From: Dehalococcoidia bacterium
GTDB taxonomy: Bacteria > Chloroflexota > Dehalococcoidia > GIF9 > AB-539-J10
Length of the DNA: 6,831 bases
Assembly: GCA_030612345.1 (NCBI GenBank)
Contig: JAUWOB010000051.1
Span: 1 to 6,831, forward strand
Direction: 5' to 3'
This document shows positions 1-5,670 of this stretch, piece by piece. The notes beneath the pieces were generated by a model. It saw only the letters and a list, made by a program, of their open reading frames with translations. It searched no databases and was not told the DNA's origin. The position numbers and the translations under genes were made by a program. How positions within the stretch are numbered: position 1 is the first letter of the stretch; the number at the start of each line of letters is the position of its first letter.

Positions 1-332
1 GCAATGAGGCACTGCGGAAATGCGGCTACAATTGGCGTCTTTACGGTAGATCCATCATCCATACCTATTTCGGTCCGGTTGACTTTGAGGTGGATAGTGC
101 CGGCAATCCGCCCACGAGGGACAACAAGAAGATGTTGGCCGGGAGCGAGGAGAAGCACAGATTAGGCGTGTACCTTCTACATCATGGCATCCACTCGCAG
201 CAGGGCAGGATGTTCATACTGTCAATGGCTCACACCAGAGAGGACGTCGACAGCACGATCACTGCTTTGGTCAAGGCCATAGGCGAGGCCATGGCTGAGG
301 GAGCTATCGGGGAATTGCCCGCCGGGGCCTAG
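1..332 (+). CDS. Class-III aminotransferase, glutamate-1-semialdehyde aminomutase type (C-terminal end only)
   Basis: The frame is open from position 3 with no stop until TAG at 330-332, so this is the last ~109 residues of a longer gene whose start lies outside the window. The segment reading RMFILSMAHTREDVDSTI, followed by an alanine-rich helix, matches the conserved C-terminus of PLP-dependent class-III aminotransferases. It most resembles glutamate-1-semialdehyde 2,1-aminomutase and its paralogues, where the usual form is close to EAWFLSAAHTDEDID. The preceding GVYLLHHGIHS fits the small-domain 'short residue, G-V-Y/H' stretch of that family. The catalytic lysine and PLP site are not in the window, so the exact substrate cannot be judged. 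It could be a true heme-pathway HemL or one of the many catabolic paralogues. It points the same way as the oxoproline cluster but is 235 bases from it, and a promoter candidate lies between, so co-transcription is uncertain. The family call is fairly safe and the specific function is not. Confidence 0.75.
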   Translation, partial: NEALRKCGYNWRLYGRSIIHTYFGPVDFEVDSAGNPPTRDNKKMLAGSEEKHRLGVYLLHHGIHSQQGRMFILSMAHTREDVDSTITALVKAIGEAMAEGAIGELPAGA

Positions 333-480
333 ATCCCCGTACGTGAGCAGGCTCGTTATGGTTATTCAGGAGTTTTCCGGGAGCGTCACCTGAGGTCTCA
401 CTGTATGACCCAGGTGTGGCGGCTTCTACTGTCAATGACCTCTCTATCTTCTATTACGTGGATTTCGCTGGACTGTCTCG

Positions 481-509
481 TTGTTGGGAAAGATGTGGTG
501 TAGTATCAT
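481..509 (+). promoter_or_regulatory. Candidate sigma-70 promoter for the oxoproline / D-glutamate cluster
   Basis: TTGTTG at 481-486 (3 of 6 to the -35 consensus) and TATCAT at 504-509 (5 of 6 to the -10 consensus) are separated by exactly 17 bases. Transcription would begin near 516, about 50 bases before the first gene of the cluster. The element lies in the only sizeable gap upstream of the five-gene cluster. The remainder of this gap (333-567) shows no RNA gene or clear terminator. The -35 half is weak, so this is a plausible rather than firm call. Confidence 0.35.
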
Positions 510-567
510 AGCGGTGCTGAGATGAAGTAGCAGCGACGGAGATAGAGGCGAAACACTGATCAGCCTT

Positions 568-1350
568 ATGTACGAAAAGCCTCAAGAAGTAAGGGCACTC
601 ATCCGGCGAGGTGAGCTGGTTAGGCCCACGACCGGCCTGGCCCCTGGCTATGCCCAGGCTAACCTTGTGATGCTACCTCAAGAGGTAGCCTTCAGCTTCC
701 TTCTCTTCTGTCAGCGTAATCCTCGACCGTGCCCTGTGCTGGAAATGGTGGAACCGGGGGGATACGAGCCGGCTTTAATGGCCAGAGGGGCTGACCTCAG
801 GGTGGATGTACCCTTATATAGAATCTACAAAGAAGGCGAGCTTGTAGCTGAGGAAGGAGATGTTACCCGCTACTGGAATGATGAGTTGGTCTGTTTTCTG
901 CTTGGCTGCAGTTTTACGTTTGAGTCGGCCTTGATACGAGCAGGGATAGGCCTGCGGCACATCGAGGAGGGTAAGAATGTGGCCATGTACGTGACCGACC
1001 TCGAGGCCAGGCCAACGGGTACGTTCTCCGGGCCAATTGTTGTGAGCATGAGACCCGTTCATGAGTCGAAGGTGGTAAGGTGCGTTCAGATAACATCCCG
1101 GTTTCCTCTGGCGCACGGCGCTCCACTGCATATAGGCGAGCCGCAGAAGATAGGCATTAAAGATCTGAGACGTCCGGATTACGGGGATTATGTAGAGGTC
1201 AAGCAGGATGAAGTTCCTGTTTTCTGGGCCTGCGGTGTTACGTCTCAGGCCGTGGCGCTAAGGTCGAGGCCCCGCCTGATGATAACTCATGCACCCGGGC
1301 ACATGTTCGTTACCGATGTTTTGGATGAAGAGCTGGCTGCTCTTTGGTAG
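568..1350 (+). CDS. DUF1445 / YcsI family protein, D-glutamate cyclase N-terminal-domain homologue (putative hydro-lyase)
   Basis: The 260-residue protein is full length for the family (about 260-270). Family hallmarks are GLAPGYAQANL (23-33), LGCSFTFE (112-119), FSGPIVVSMRP (153-163), HGAPLHIG (183-190), PVFWACGVTSQAV (217-229) and ITHAPGHM (239-246). The family is annotated as putative hydro-lyase. In Bacillus subtilis ycsI sits with the 5-oxoprolinase genes, and in animals the same domain is the N-terminal part of mitochondrial D-glutamate cyclase. The likely role is therefore D-glutamate / 5-oxoproline metabolism in the cytoplasm, probably together with the DUF4392 protein encoded at 3971-4828. 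ATG 568 is used because the protein then begins as family members do. However, the only good ribosome site (GAGG 545-548) is about 20 bases away, and an in-frame CTG at 556 has ideal 7-base spacing. Residue 147 is alanine where I recall a cysteine in many homologues. The family is near certain and the reaction inferred. Confidence 0.93.
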   Translation: MYEKPQEVRALIRRGELVRPTTGLAPGYAQANLVMLPQEVAFSFLLFCQRNPRPCPVLEMVEPGGYEPALMARGADLRVDVPLYRIYKEGELVAEEGDVTRYWNDELVCFLLGCSFTFESALIRAGIGLRHIEEGKNVAMYVTDLEARPTGTFSGPIVVSMRPVHESKVVRCVQITSRFPLAHGAPLHIGEPQKIGIKDLRRPDYGDYVEVKQDEVPVFWACGVTSQAVALRSRPRLMITHAPGHMFVTDVLDEELAALW

Positions 1351-1388
1351 GCAGCCCTACGTAGACTGTGACATCGTGTTTGGCTGCC
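1335..1388 (+). promoter_or_regulatory. Alternative hairpins spanning the DUF1445 gene stop and pxpA leader
   Basis: Three short arms occur in a row: GGCTGC (1335-1340), GGCAGCC (1350-1356) and GGCTGCC (1382-1388). The middle arm can pair with the first (6 bp, 10-base loop) or with the third (7 bp, 25-base loop), but not both. The stop codon of the upstream gene (1348-1350) lies between the first two arms, so a terminating ribosome would mask the first arm and favour the downstream hairpin. That hairpin ends 8 bases before the strong pxpA ribosome site. There is no T-run after it, so a classical terminator is unlikely. A role in translation or mRNA stability is conceivable. The pairings are visible; the function is inference. 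Confidence 0.25.
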
Positions 1389-1410
1389 CGTCTCTTAAAG
1401 GAGAGGACTT

Positions 1411-2178
1411 ATGGACAGGAAAGTGGATGTGAACTGTGATATAGGAGAAGGCTTTGGGGCCTATAGGCTGGGATTTGATGAGGAGATAATGCCGTACATA
1501 TCATCGGCGAATATCGCCTGCGGATTTCATGCTGGCGATCCCGTGTACATGAGGCGGACGGTGCGTCTGGCCGAGGCGGCCGGTGTGGCCATCGGAGCTC
1601 ATCCCGGGCTCCCTGACATTATGGGCTTCGGACGGAGGGAGATGACGGTCAGCCCCGATGAGGCCAGGGATTACGTTATCTATCAGATAGGTGCCCTTCA
1701 GGCCTTTAGCAGGACAAAGAAGCTTCAGCATGTGAAACCTCATGGGGCTTTGTACAACATGGGGGCCAGAAATGAGGAACTGGCCAGAGCGGTTGCCGAG
1801 GGCGTGAGGGAGGCCGACCCTGACCTGATTCTCGTGGGAATGGCCGGCTCCGCGTGGGTAAAGGTAGGTCGCGAGCTCGGGTTGAGGGTGGCCTGCGAAG
1901 CGTTTGCCGACCGGGCAGTAAACCCTGACGGTACTCTCGTTCCCCGCAGTCATCCCGGGGCGGTCATCAACGGTGTGGAAGAGGTTATGACCAGGGTTCT
2001 CAGGATCGTCACTGAAGGTAAGGTGAAAGCCATAAACGGCGAGGAAGTCCAGATGATAGGGCACACCCTTTGTCTGCACGGTGATACGCCGGGAGCGGCA
2101 GAGCTGGCCCGGACATTACGGCAGAGACTGGAAGCAGCCGGTGTGACCATAGCGCCTATGGGTACCTTTTGTCAGTAG
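1411..2178 (+). CDS. pxpA: 5-oxoprolinase subunit A (LamB/YcsF family)
   Basis: PxpA works with PxpB and PxpC in the cytoplasm to open 5-oxoproline to glutamate at the cost of ATP. The 255-residue length is typical of the family. Recognisable motifs are VDVNCDIGEGFG (5-16), SANIACGFHAGDP (32-44), GAHPGLPD (62-69), GFGRR (72-76), HVKPHGALYN (107-116), EAFADR (163-168), LVPRS (176-180) and CLHGDTPGA (221-229), in the normal order. These acidic and histidine motifs line the active site of this polysaccharide-deacetylase-like fold. The start is secure: AAAGGAGAGG at 1397-1406 sits just ahead of ATG 1411. It is 60 bases downstream of the DUF1445 gene and 17 bases upstream of pxpB, so all are likely co-transcribed. 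Its ribosome site is the strongest in the cluster. Confidence 0.97.
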   Translation: MDRKVDVNCDIGEGFGAYRLGFDEEIMPYISSANIACGFHAGDPVYMRRTVRLAEAAGVAIGAHPGLPDIMGFGRREMTVSPDEARDYVIYQIGALQAFSRTKKLQHVKPHGALYNMGARNEELARAVAEGVREADPDLILVGMAGSAWVKVGRELGLRVACEAFADRAVNPDGTLVPRSHPGAVINGVEEVMTRVLRIVTEGKVKAINGEEVQMIGHTLCLHGDTPGAAELARTLRQRLEAAGVTIAPMGTFCQ

Positions 2179-2195
2179 AATCTTGAAGCCAGGCC

Positions 2196-2951
2196 ATGAT
2201 TTATGAGATACCGCGCTTTCTAGCGGCCGGGGACAGGGCCCTGCTCATCGAGTTCGGGGACGCCATCGACCCGGAGCTGAACCGGCGGGGCAGGCGGCTG
2301 CAGTTCGCCATACAAGAGGCCAAACTGCCGGAGCTGGTTGAAACGGTTCCTACCTATCGGTCGCTGCTTGTTTACTATGAGCCGCGACAAGCAAGCCCTG
2401 CAGAACTGAGGGCCAAGCTGGAGGTTCTGGCCGGCGATACCGAGGATGAAAGATTGCCCGAGCCAATGGTCACGGAAGTTCCTACCGTCTATGGGGGTGA
2501 GTATGGCCCCGACCTGGAGTTTGTGGCCGAACATAACGGACTGTTGCGCGATGAAGTAATCGGCCTTCATGCCGGTAAGGTCTACCTGATTTATATGCTG
2601 GGTTTCATACCCGGCTTTGCCTATCTGGGGGGCATCTCGCCGCGCATAGCCGCGCCGAGGTTAGCAACGCCGCGAGCGAGGATACCGGCCGGGTCGGTGG
2701 GCATAGCGGGAAATCAGACCGGGATATATCCGACGGAGAGCCCGGGAGGCTGGCGGCTTATCGGCAGGACTCCTATCGAGTTGTTCCATCCTCAGAAGGA
2801 ACCACCGGCCCTGTTACGGATGGGCAATTATGTGAGGTTTGTGCCCATACCTGCCGAGGAATTCAGACGGATGAAGGAAGAGGTGGAGCAAGGGACCTAC
2901 CGGGTGAAAGAGACGCCGCTTGTACGGGAGGGTGAGAGTGGAGGTATTTGA
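2196..2951 (+). CDS. pxpB: 5-oxoprolinase subunit B (KipI / AHS1 domain)
   Basis: This 251-residue protein is the PxpB subunit of prokaryotic 5-oxoprolinase, the family also known as KipI after the Bacillus histidine-kinase inhibitor and as the AHS1 half of urea amidolyase-type proteins. Features in order are the N-terminal GDRALLIEFG (12-21), VPTYRSLLVYY (51-61), the central hallmark MLGFIPGFAYLG (134-145), then TPRARIPAGSVGIAG (158-172) and SPGGWRLIGRTP (182-193), ending with MGNYVRFVPI. PxpB pairs with PxpC, and the two are often fused in other bacteria. ATG 2196 has only a weak ribosome site (AGG at 2191-2193), which suggests translation is coupled to pxpA, whose stop is 17 bases upstream. 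The last 14 bases overlap pxpC if pxpC starts at GTG 2938. The context with pxpA and pxpC favours the metabolic role over kinase inhibition. Confidence 0.96.
   Translation: MIYEIPRFLAAGDRALLIEFGDAIDPELNRRGRRLQFAIQEAKLPELVETVPTYRSLLVYYEPRQASPAELRAKLEVLAGDTEDERLPEPMVTEVPTVYGGEYGPDLEFVAEHNGLLRDEVIGLHAGKVYLIYMLGFIPGFAYLGGISPRIAAPRLATPRARIPAGSVGIAGNQTGIYPTESPGGWRLIGRTPIELFHPQKEPPALLRMGNYVRFVPIPAEEFRRMKEEVEQGTYRVKETPLVREGESGGI
2926..2931 (+). promoter_or_regulatory. Ribosome binding site that sets the pxpC start
   Basis: GGGAGG lies inside the end of pxpB, 6 bases before GTG 2938. It would be too close to the alternative GTG at 2932 and lies downstream of TTG 2920, so it selects 2938. The resulting protein begins MEVFEVIQPG, as PxpC proteins usually do. 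Confidence 0.6.
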
Positions 2952-3888
2952 GGTCATTCAGCCAGGGTTTCTGACCACCGTTCAGGATAGGGGACGACAC
3001 GGTTATCAGCAATATGGAGTGCCTGTATCGGGAGCGATGGATAGCTACGCACTCACGACAGCCAATCTACTGGTGGGCAACGGTGATGGAGCGGCGTGCC
3101 TGGAGATGACGGTACTGGGGCCGCGCCTGCGGGTGTTTGGCGACATGGTAGTGGCTGTTACCGGAGCTGATCTCAGCCCGACCTTGAACAGCAGTCCGCT
3201 TGCCATGTGGGAGGCGGTAAAGGTTTGTTCGGGCGACACTATCTCATTTGGCCACCCCAGGAAGGGATGCCGAGGCTATCTGGCTGTGGCTGGGGGCATA
3301 GATGTCCCTGAAGTTATGGGGAGCCGGTCAACCTATATCTTGTCACGTCTGGGTGGGCTGGAGGGGAGGCAGTTGCGATCCGGGGACCGCTTGCGCAGCG
3401 GGAGAGCCCGCGCGGGAATGCCTTTGAAGAAACTGCCGCCGCAATACATTCCCGAGTATCAAGCTAGGAACGAGCTGAGGGTAGTCCTTGGCCCGCAGGA
3501 TGACTACTTCACTGAGAAGGGCATCCACACCTTTTTACACTCAGAGTATATGATCTCGGTTCAGGCTGACCGCATGGGCTATCGTCTGGAAGGACCACCC
3601 ATAGAACACAAAGCTGGAGCGGACATCGTTTCCGACGGTATCCCAGCGGGAGCAGTCCAGGTGCCTGGCGACGGACTGCCCATTATTCTTCTAGCCGACC
3701 GGCAGACCACCGGCGGGTATGTGAAGGTAGCGACCGTGAGTACAGTCGACTTGCCCAAACTGGCTCAGGCGGAGATGGGACATCGAGTGAGGTTCTTGCA
3801 GATTAGCCAAGAGGAGGCCTATCAACTGCTGACAGAGTATGAGCGAACCATCGATGCTCTGAGGCAATATATCGAACAGGACCGTTAG
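2938..3888 (+). CDS. pxpC: 5-oxoprolinase subunit C (KipA / AHS2 domain, biotin-dependent carboxyltransferase-like)
   Basis: From GTG 2938 this encodes 316 residues, the usual PxpC length. Family motifs are IQPGFLTTVQDRGRHGYQ (7-24), GVPVSGAMD (27-35), CLEMTVLGP (54-62), CRGYLAVAGGIDVPEVMGSR (111-130), VVLGPQDDYF (182-191), SDGIPAGAVQVPGDGLPI (232-249) and LADRQTTGGYVKVATV (252-267). PxpC is the large partner of PxpB in the ATP-dependent opening of 5-oxoproline. The domain is shared with allophanate-hydrolase / urea-carboxylase proteins, so automated annotation often calls it a carboxyltransferase or allophanate hydrolase subunit. The neighbouring pxpA and pxpB decide the identity here. The gene overlaps pxpB by 14 bases, typical of translational coupling. 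An upstream TTG at 2920 would add six residues (MYGRVR) that lack family support. The frame ends at TAG 3886-3888, 82 bases before the next gene. Confidence 0.96.
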   Translation: MEVFEVIQPGFLTTVQDRGRHGYQQYGVPVSGAMDSYALTTANLLVGNGDGAACLEMTVLGPRLRVFGDMVVAVTGADLSPTLNSSPLAMWEAVKVCSGDTISFGHPRKGCRGYLAVAGGIDVPEVMGSRSTYILSRLGGLEGRQLRSGDRLRSGRARAGMPLKKLPPQYIPEYQARNELRVVLGPQDDYFTEKGIHTFLHSEYMISVQADRMGYRLEGPPIEHKAGADIVSDGIPAGAVQVPGDGLPIILLADRQTTGGYVKVATVSTVDLPKLAQAEMGHRVRFLQISQEEAYQLLTEYERTIDALRQYIEQDR

Positions 3889-3970
3889 GGGGCCCCGGGT
3901 GCATCTCTGGAAGGCCGGTGATGAGTCCGTGGCTCTTGGCAAGAGCGAAGTCTTTCAGGAGTAAGCGGCT

Positions 3971-4828
3971 ATGTTAGTTGAAGAGATAATCCTGAGCCAC
4001 GACCGCAGAGGTATATCAGCGCTCAGGAATTATCTTCCTGGCGATTTCTGTCATGAGGCGGCTGTTTTTGTCCTTGAGAAGAGGAAAGAGGGTCAGGGGC
4101 CGGCCATAATAACCACCGGTTTCTATGTCCCCCGTGCCGCTGCTGCGGAGACTGATGGCCCGCCGGGCGCCCTGGCCATCGGCGGGGCCCTGCATTCACT
4201 CGGCTTCGATGTCATCTACGTTACCGACAGACATACCGTGCCCCTCCTGGCCGCTGGCATCGTGGGAGAGGACAGGGTAATCGATTTCCCCATAATCGAC
4301 CACGATTCTAGCCGGCAGTTTGCCCGGCATGTCTTGGCCGAAATCCAGCCCTCTCTCCTTATTTCCATAGAAAGGCCCGGGCTTAATGGCAGCCAGAAGT
4401 ATCTAAATATGATGGGCGAAGACATAACTGAGTATACGGCTAAGGTTGACTACCTTTTCTTGGGCCAGAAGAACACTCTGGGCATAGGGGACGGCGGCAA
4501 CGAGATTGGCATGGGCAATCTGGCTCGGTATGTAACGACAGTTGAGACCCTATCGCAGAGCCCCGCCCTTACCCCCGTCGACAGGTTAGTCATTGCCGCT
4601 GTATCCAACTGGGGAGGGTACGGACTGGTTGCCGCCCTGTCCAGGCTGGTCAGGCGTAACCTCTTGCCCTCGGTCACTTGGGAAAAGGAGATAATCCGCG
4701 AAATCGTAGCTAGAGGTGCCGTGGATGGCATCTCCGGCCAGAGACGAAGCGCCGTAGATGGCTTTGACCTGGAGCAGAATTCCTGGGCTCTCAGCCAGTT
4801 GCACAGAGTGTTAGCAGAGATGTCCTAG
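3971..4828 (+). CDS. DUF4392 protein, D-glutamate cyclase C-terminal-domain homologue
   Basis: The 285-residue protein matches the DUF4392 family, the C-terminal portion of eukaryotic D-glutamate cyclase (DGLUCY, formerly C14orf159), which converts D-glutamate to 5-oxo-D-proline in mitochondria. Conserved stretches are IITTGFYVP (46-54), ETDGPPGALAIGGAL (60-74), ISIERPG (131-137), the glycine-rich GIGDGGNEIGMG (171-182), VSNWGGYGL (211-219) and the late AVDG (261-264). No signal peptide or membrane segment is seen, so it should be cytoplasmic. ATG 3971 is supported by AGGAG at 3957-3961 with 9-base spacing and by a normal family N-terminus (LSHDRRGISAL). As the last gene of the cluster, separated from the DUF1445 gene only by pxpABC, it likely supplies the second half of a split cyclase. 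Whether it acts alone or in complex with the DUF1445 protein cannot be read from sequence. Confidence 0.9.
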   Translation: MLVEEIILSHDRRGISALRNYLPGDFCHEAAVFVLEKRKEGQGPAIITTGFYVPRAAAAETDGPPGALAIGGALHSLGFDVIYVTDRHTVPLLAAGIVGEDRVIDFPIIDHDSSRQFARHVLAEIQPSLLISIERPGLNGSQKYLNMMGEDITEYTAKVDYLFLGQKNTLGIGDGGNEIGMGNLARYVTTVETLSQSPALTPVDRLVIAAVSNWGGYGLVAALSRLVRRNLLPSVTWEKEIIREIVARGAVDGISGQRRSAVDGFDLEQNSWALSQLHRVLAEMS

Positions 4829-4894
4829 CATCGCAGGCAGGTGAGTTGAGACAAAGTCTAGAGCGTTCTACAATGCCCGCGACCAGAATCTTGA

Positions 4895-5590
4895 TTACCA
4901 CGGTATCTCAATCCGGTAGAAGGCTTCAGCCAATTCGTAATCCTCGCCCTCGGCTAGCATCTTATGCCGTTGCCTGAGCCGTTCTTCCAATCCCGTGGAG
5001 GGGTTGTCGCTTATCTGGCTCTTGTGACAGCGAAGCGCGGCGATCTTACTGTCAAAGGTAGCGCTAATATCCGTGCGGTAATTGGGCTCCTCAGCCCCCC
5101 AGAGCAATACCTCTTTAACGTTATGGGGCTGAAGCCCTTCCTCGAGCAGCTCGGGATAGGAGGGAAGATTCCTGGCGTACGGATAAACCGCATCAAGCGT
5201 AACCTGGCTGGTGATGCGGTGGTCGCGATGCCATATACGGCGCCGGTATAGGTCAGCAGTGCCGACGGTCTGTGGTCTGTACGCCCTTATCAGGCGGACG
5301 ATCTCCTTCCTGAACTCAGGCGTATCCTCCAGGGACTGGTCGGGGTGGCGGAGGAACACGACCTCTCTCACCCCCAGCGCCCTCGCTGCCGCTAGCTGTT
5401 CCTGCTCTCTTATTCTGGCTAGTTCCTCAGGCTTCATATTGGGGTCATTCGTGCCCTTATCGCCGTTGGTGGGTACCACGTAGATAACGTCCTTTCCTTC
5501 CCTTGTCCAGTGGGCGACAGTCCCGGCAACGCCGAATTCAGCATCATCGGGATGAGGTGTAACTACCATCACATGAGCGGGCTTGGTCAT
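4895..5590 (-). CDS. PIG-L / LmbE-family zinc-dependent N-deacetylase
   Basis: The 231-residue protein carries the PIG-L/LmbE signature TPHPDDAEFG (11-20), with predicted zinc ligands His13 and Asp16 and catalytic base Asp15, and the second motif HRDH (121-124), whose last histidine should be the third zinc ligand. EQLAAARALGV (65-73) and the later KIAALRCHKSQ (182-192) are also family-typical. Members remove acetyl groups from N-acetylglucosamine-type substrates, for example in bacillithiol, mycothiol, lipid or antibiotic biosynthesis. Nothing nearby identifies the substrate, since no glycosyltransferase or thiol-synthesis gene is present. The protein lacks a signal peptide and should be cytoplasmic. 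ATG 5590 lies directly before the catalytic motif region, but no convincing ribosome site precedes it. It converges on the oxoproline cluster with 66 bases between the stops, where no clear terminator hairpin is seen. It lies 80 bases downstream of the LRR gene on the same strand. Confidence 0.92.
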   Translation of the reverse strand: MTKPAHVMVVTPHPDDAEFGVAGTVAHWTREGKDVIYVVPTNGDKGTNDPNMKPEELARIREQEQLAAARALGVREVVFLRHPDQSLEDTPEFRKEIVRLIRAYRPQTVGTADLYRRRIWHRDHRITSQVTLDAVYPYARNLPSYPELLEEGLQPHNVKEVLLWGAEEPNYRTDISATFDSKIAALRCHKSQISDNPSTGLEERLRQRHKMLAEGEDYELAEAFYRIEIPW

Positions 5591-5637
5591 TGGCTTTGAG
5601 CTATCAGGAAGCGCGGTACACAGCAGTGATTGCCGAT

Positions 5638-5666
5638 AGCTTAGCTTTTCGAGGATCCGAAGTCAA
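5638..5666 (-). promoter_or_regulatory. Weak candidate promoter for the deacetylase gene
   Basis: On the minus strand TTGACT (5666-5661, 5 of 6 to the -35 consensus) is followed after 17 bases by TAAGCT (5643-5638, only 3 of 6 to the -10 consensus). It lies just past the LRR gene stop and about 48 bases before the deacetylase start. It would let the deacetylase be expressed independently of the LRR gene. The poor -10 half makes this tentative. Confidence 0.2.
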
Positions 5667-5670
5667 ATAT

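Noticed and set aside
323..339. Hairpin CGGGG / CCCCG around the stop of the aminotransferase gene as a terminator
   Set aside because: The stem is only 5 bp and no T-run follows, so a rho-independent terminator is not supported.
1501..2079. 192-codon open frame on the minus strand opposite pxpA
   Set aside because: It is the antisense shadow of a well-conserved gene, matches no family I recognise, and lacks a plausible gene context.
2938..3888. Annotation of PxpB and PxpC as allophanate hydrolase or urea carboxylase subunits
   Set aside because: The domains are shared, but the adjacent pxpA and DUF1445 genes and the absence of urea-pathway genes point to 5-oxoprolinase.
3889..3899. GGGGCCCC palindrome after pxpC as a terminator or operator
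   Set aside because: It is a short GC run with no loop and no T-tract, and is better read as part of a possible ribosome site for the mini-ORF.
4829..4894. Bidirectional terminator expected between the convergent genes
   Set aside because: Only a 4-bp stem (TAGA/TCTA around 4859-4870) is visible and there is no T-run on either strand.
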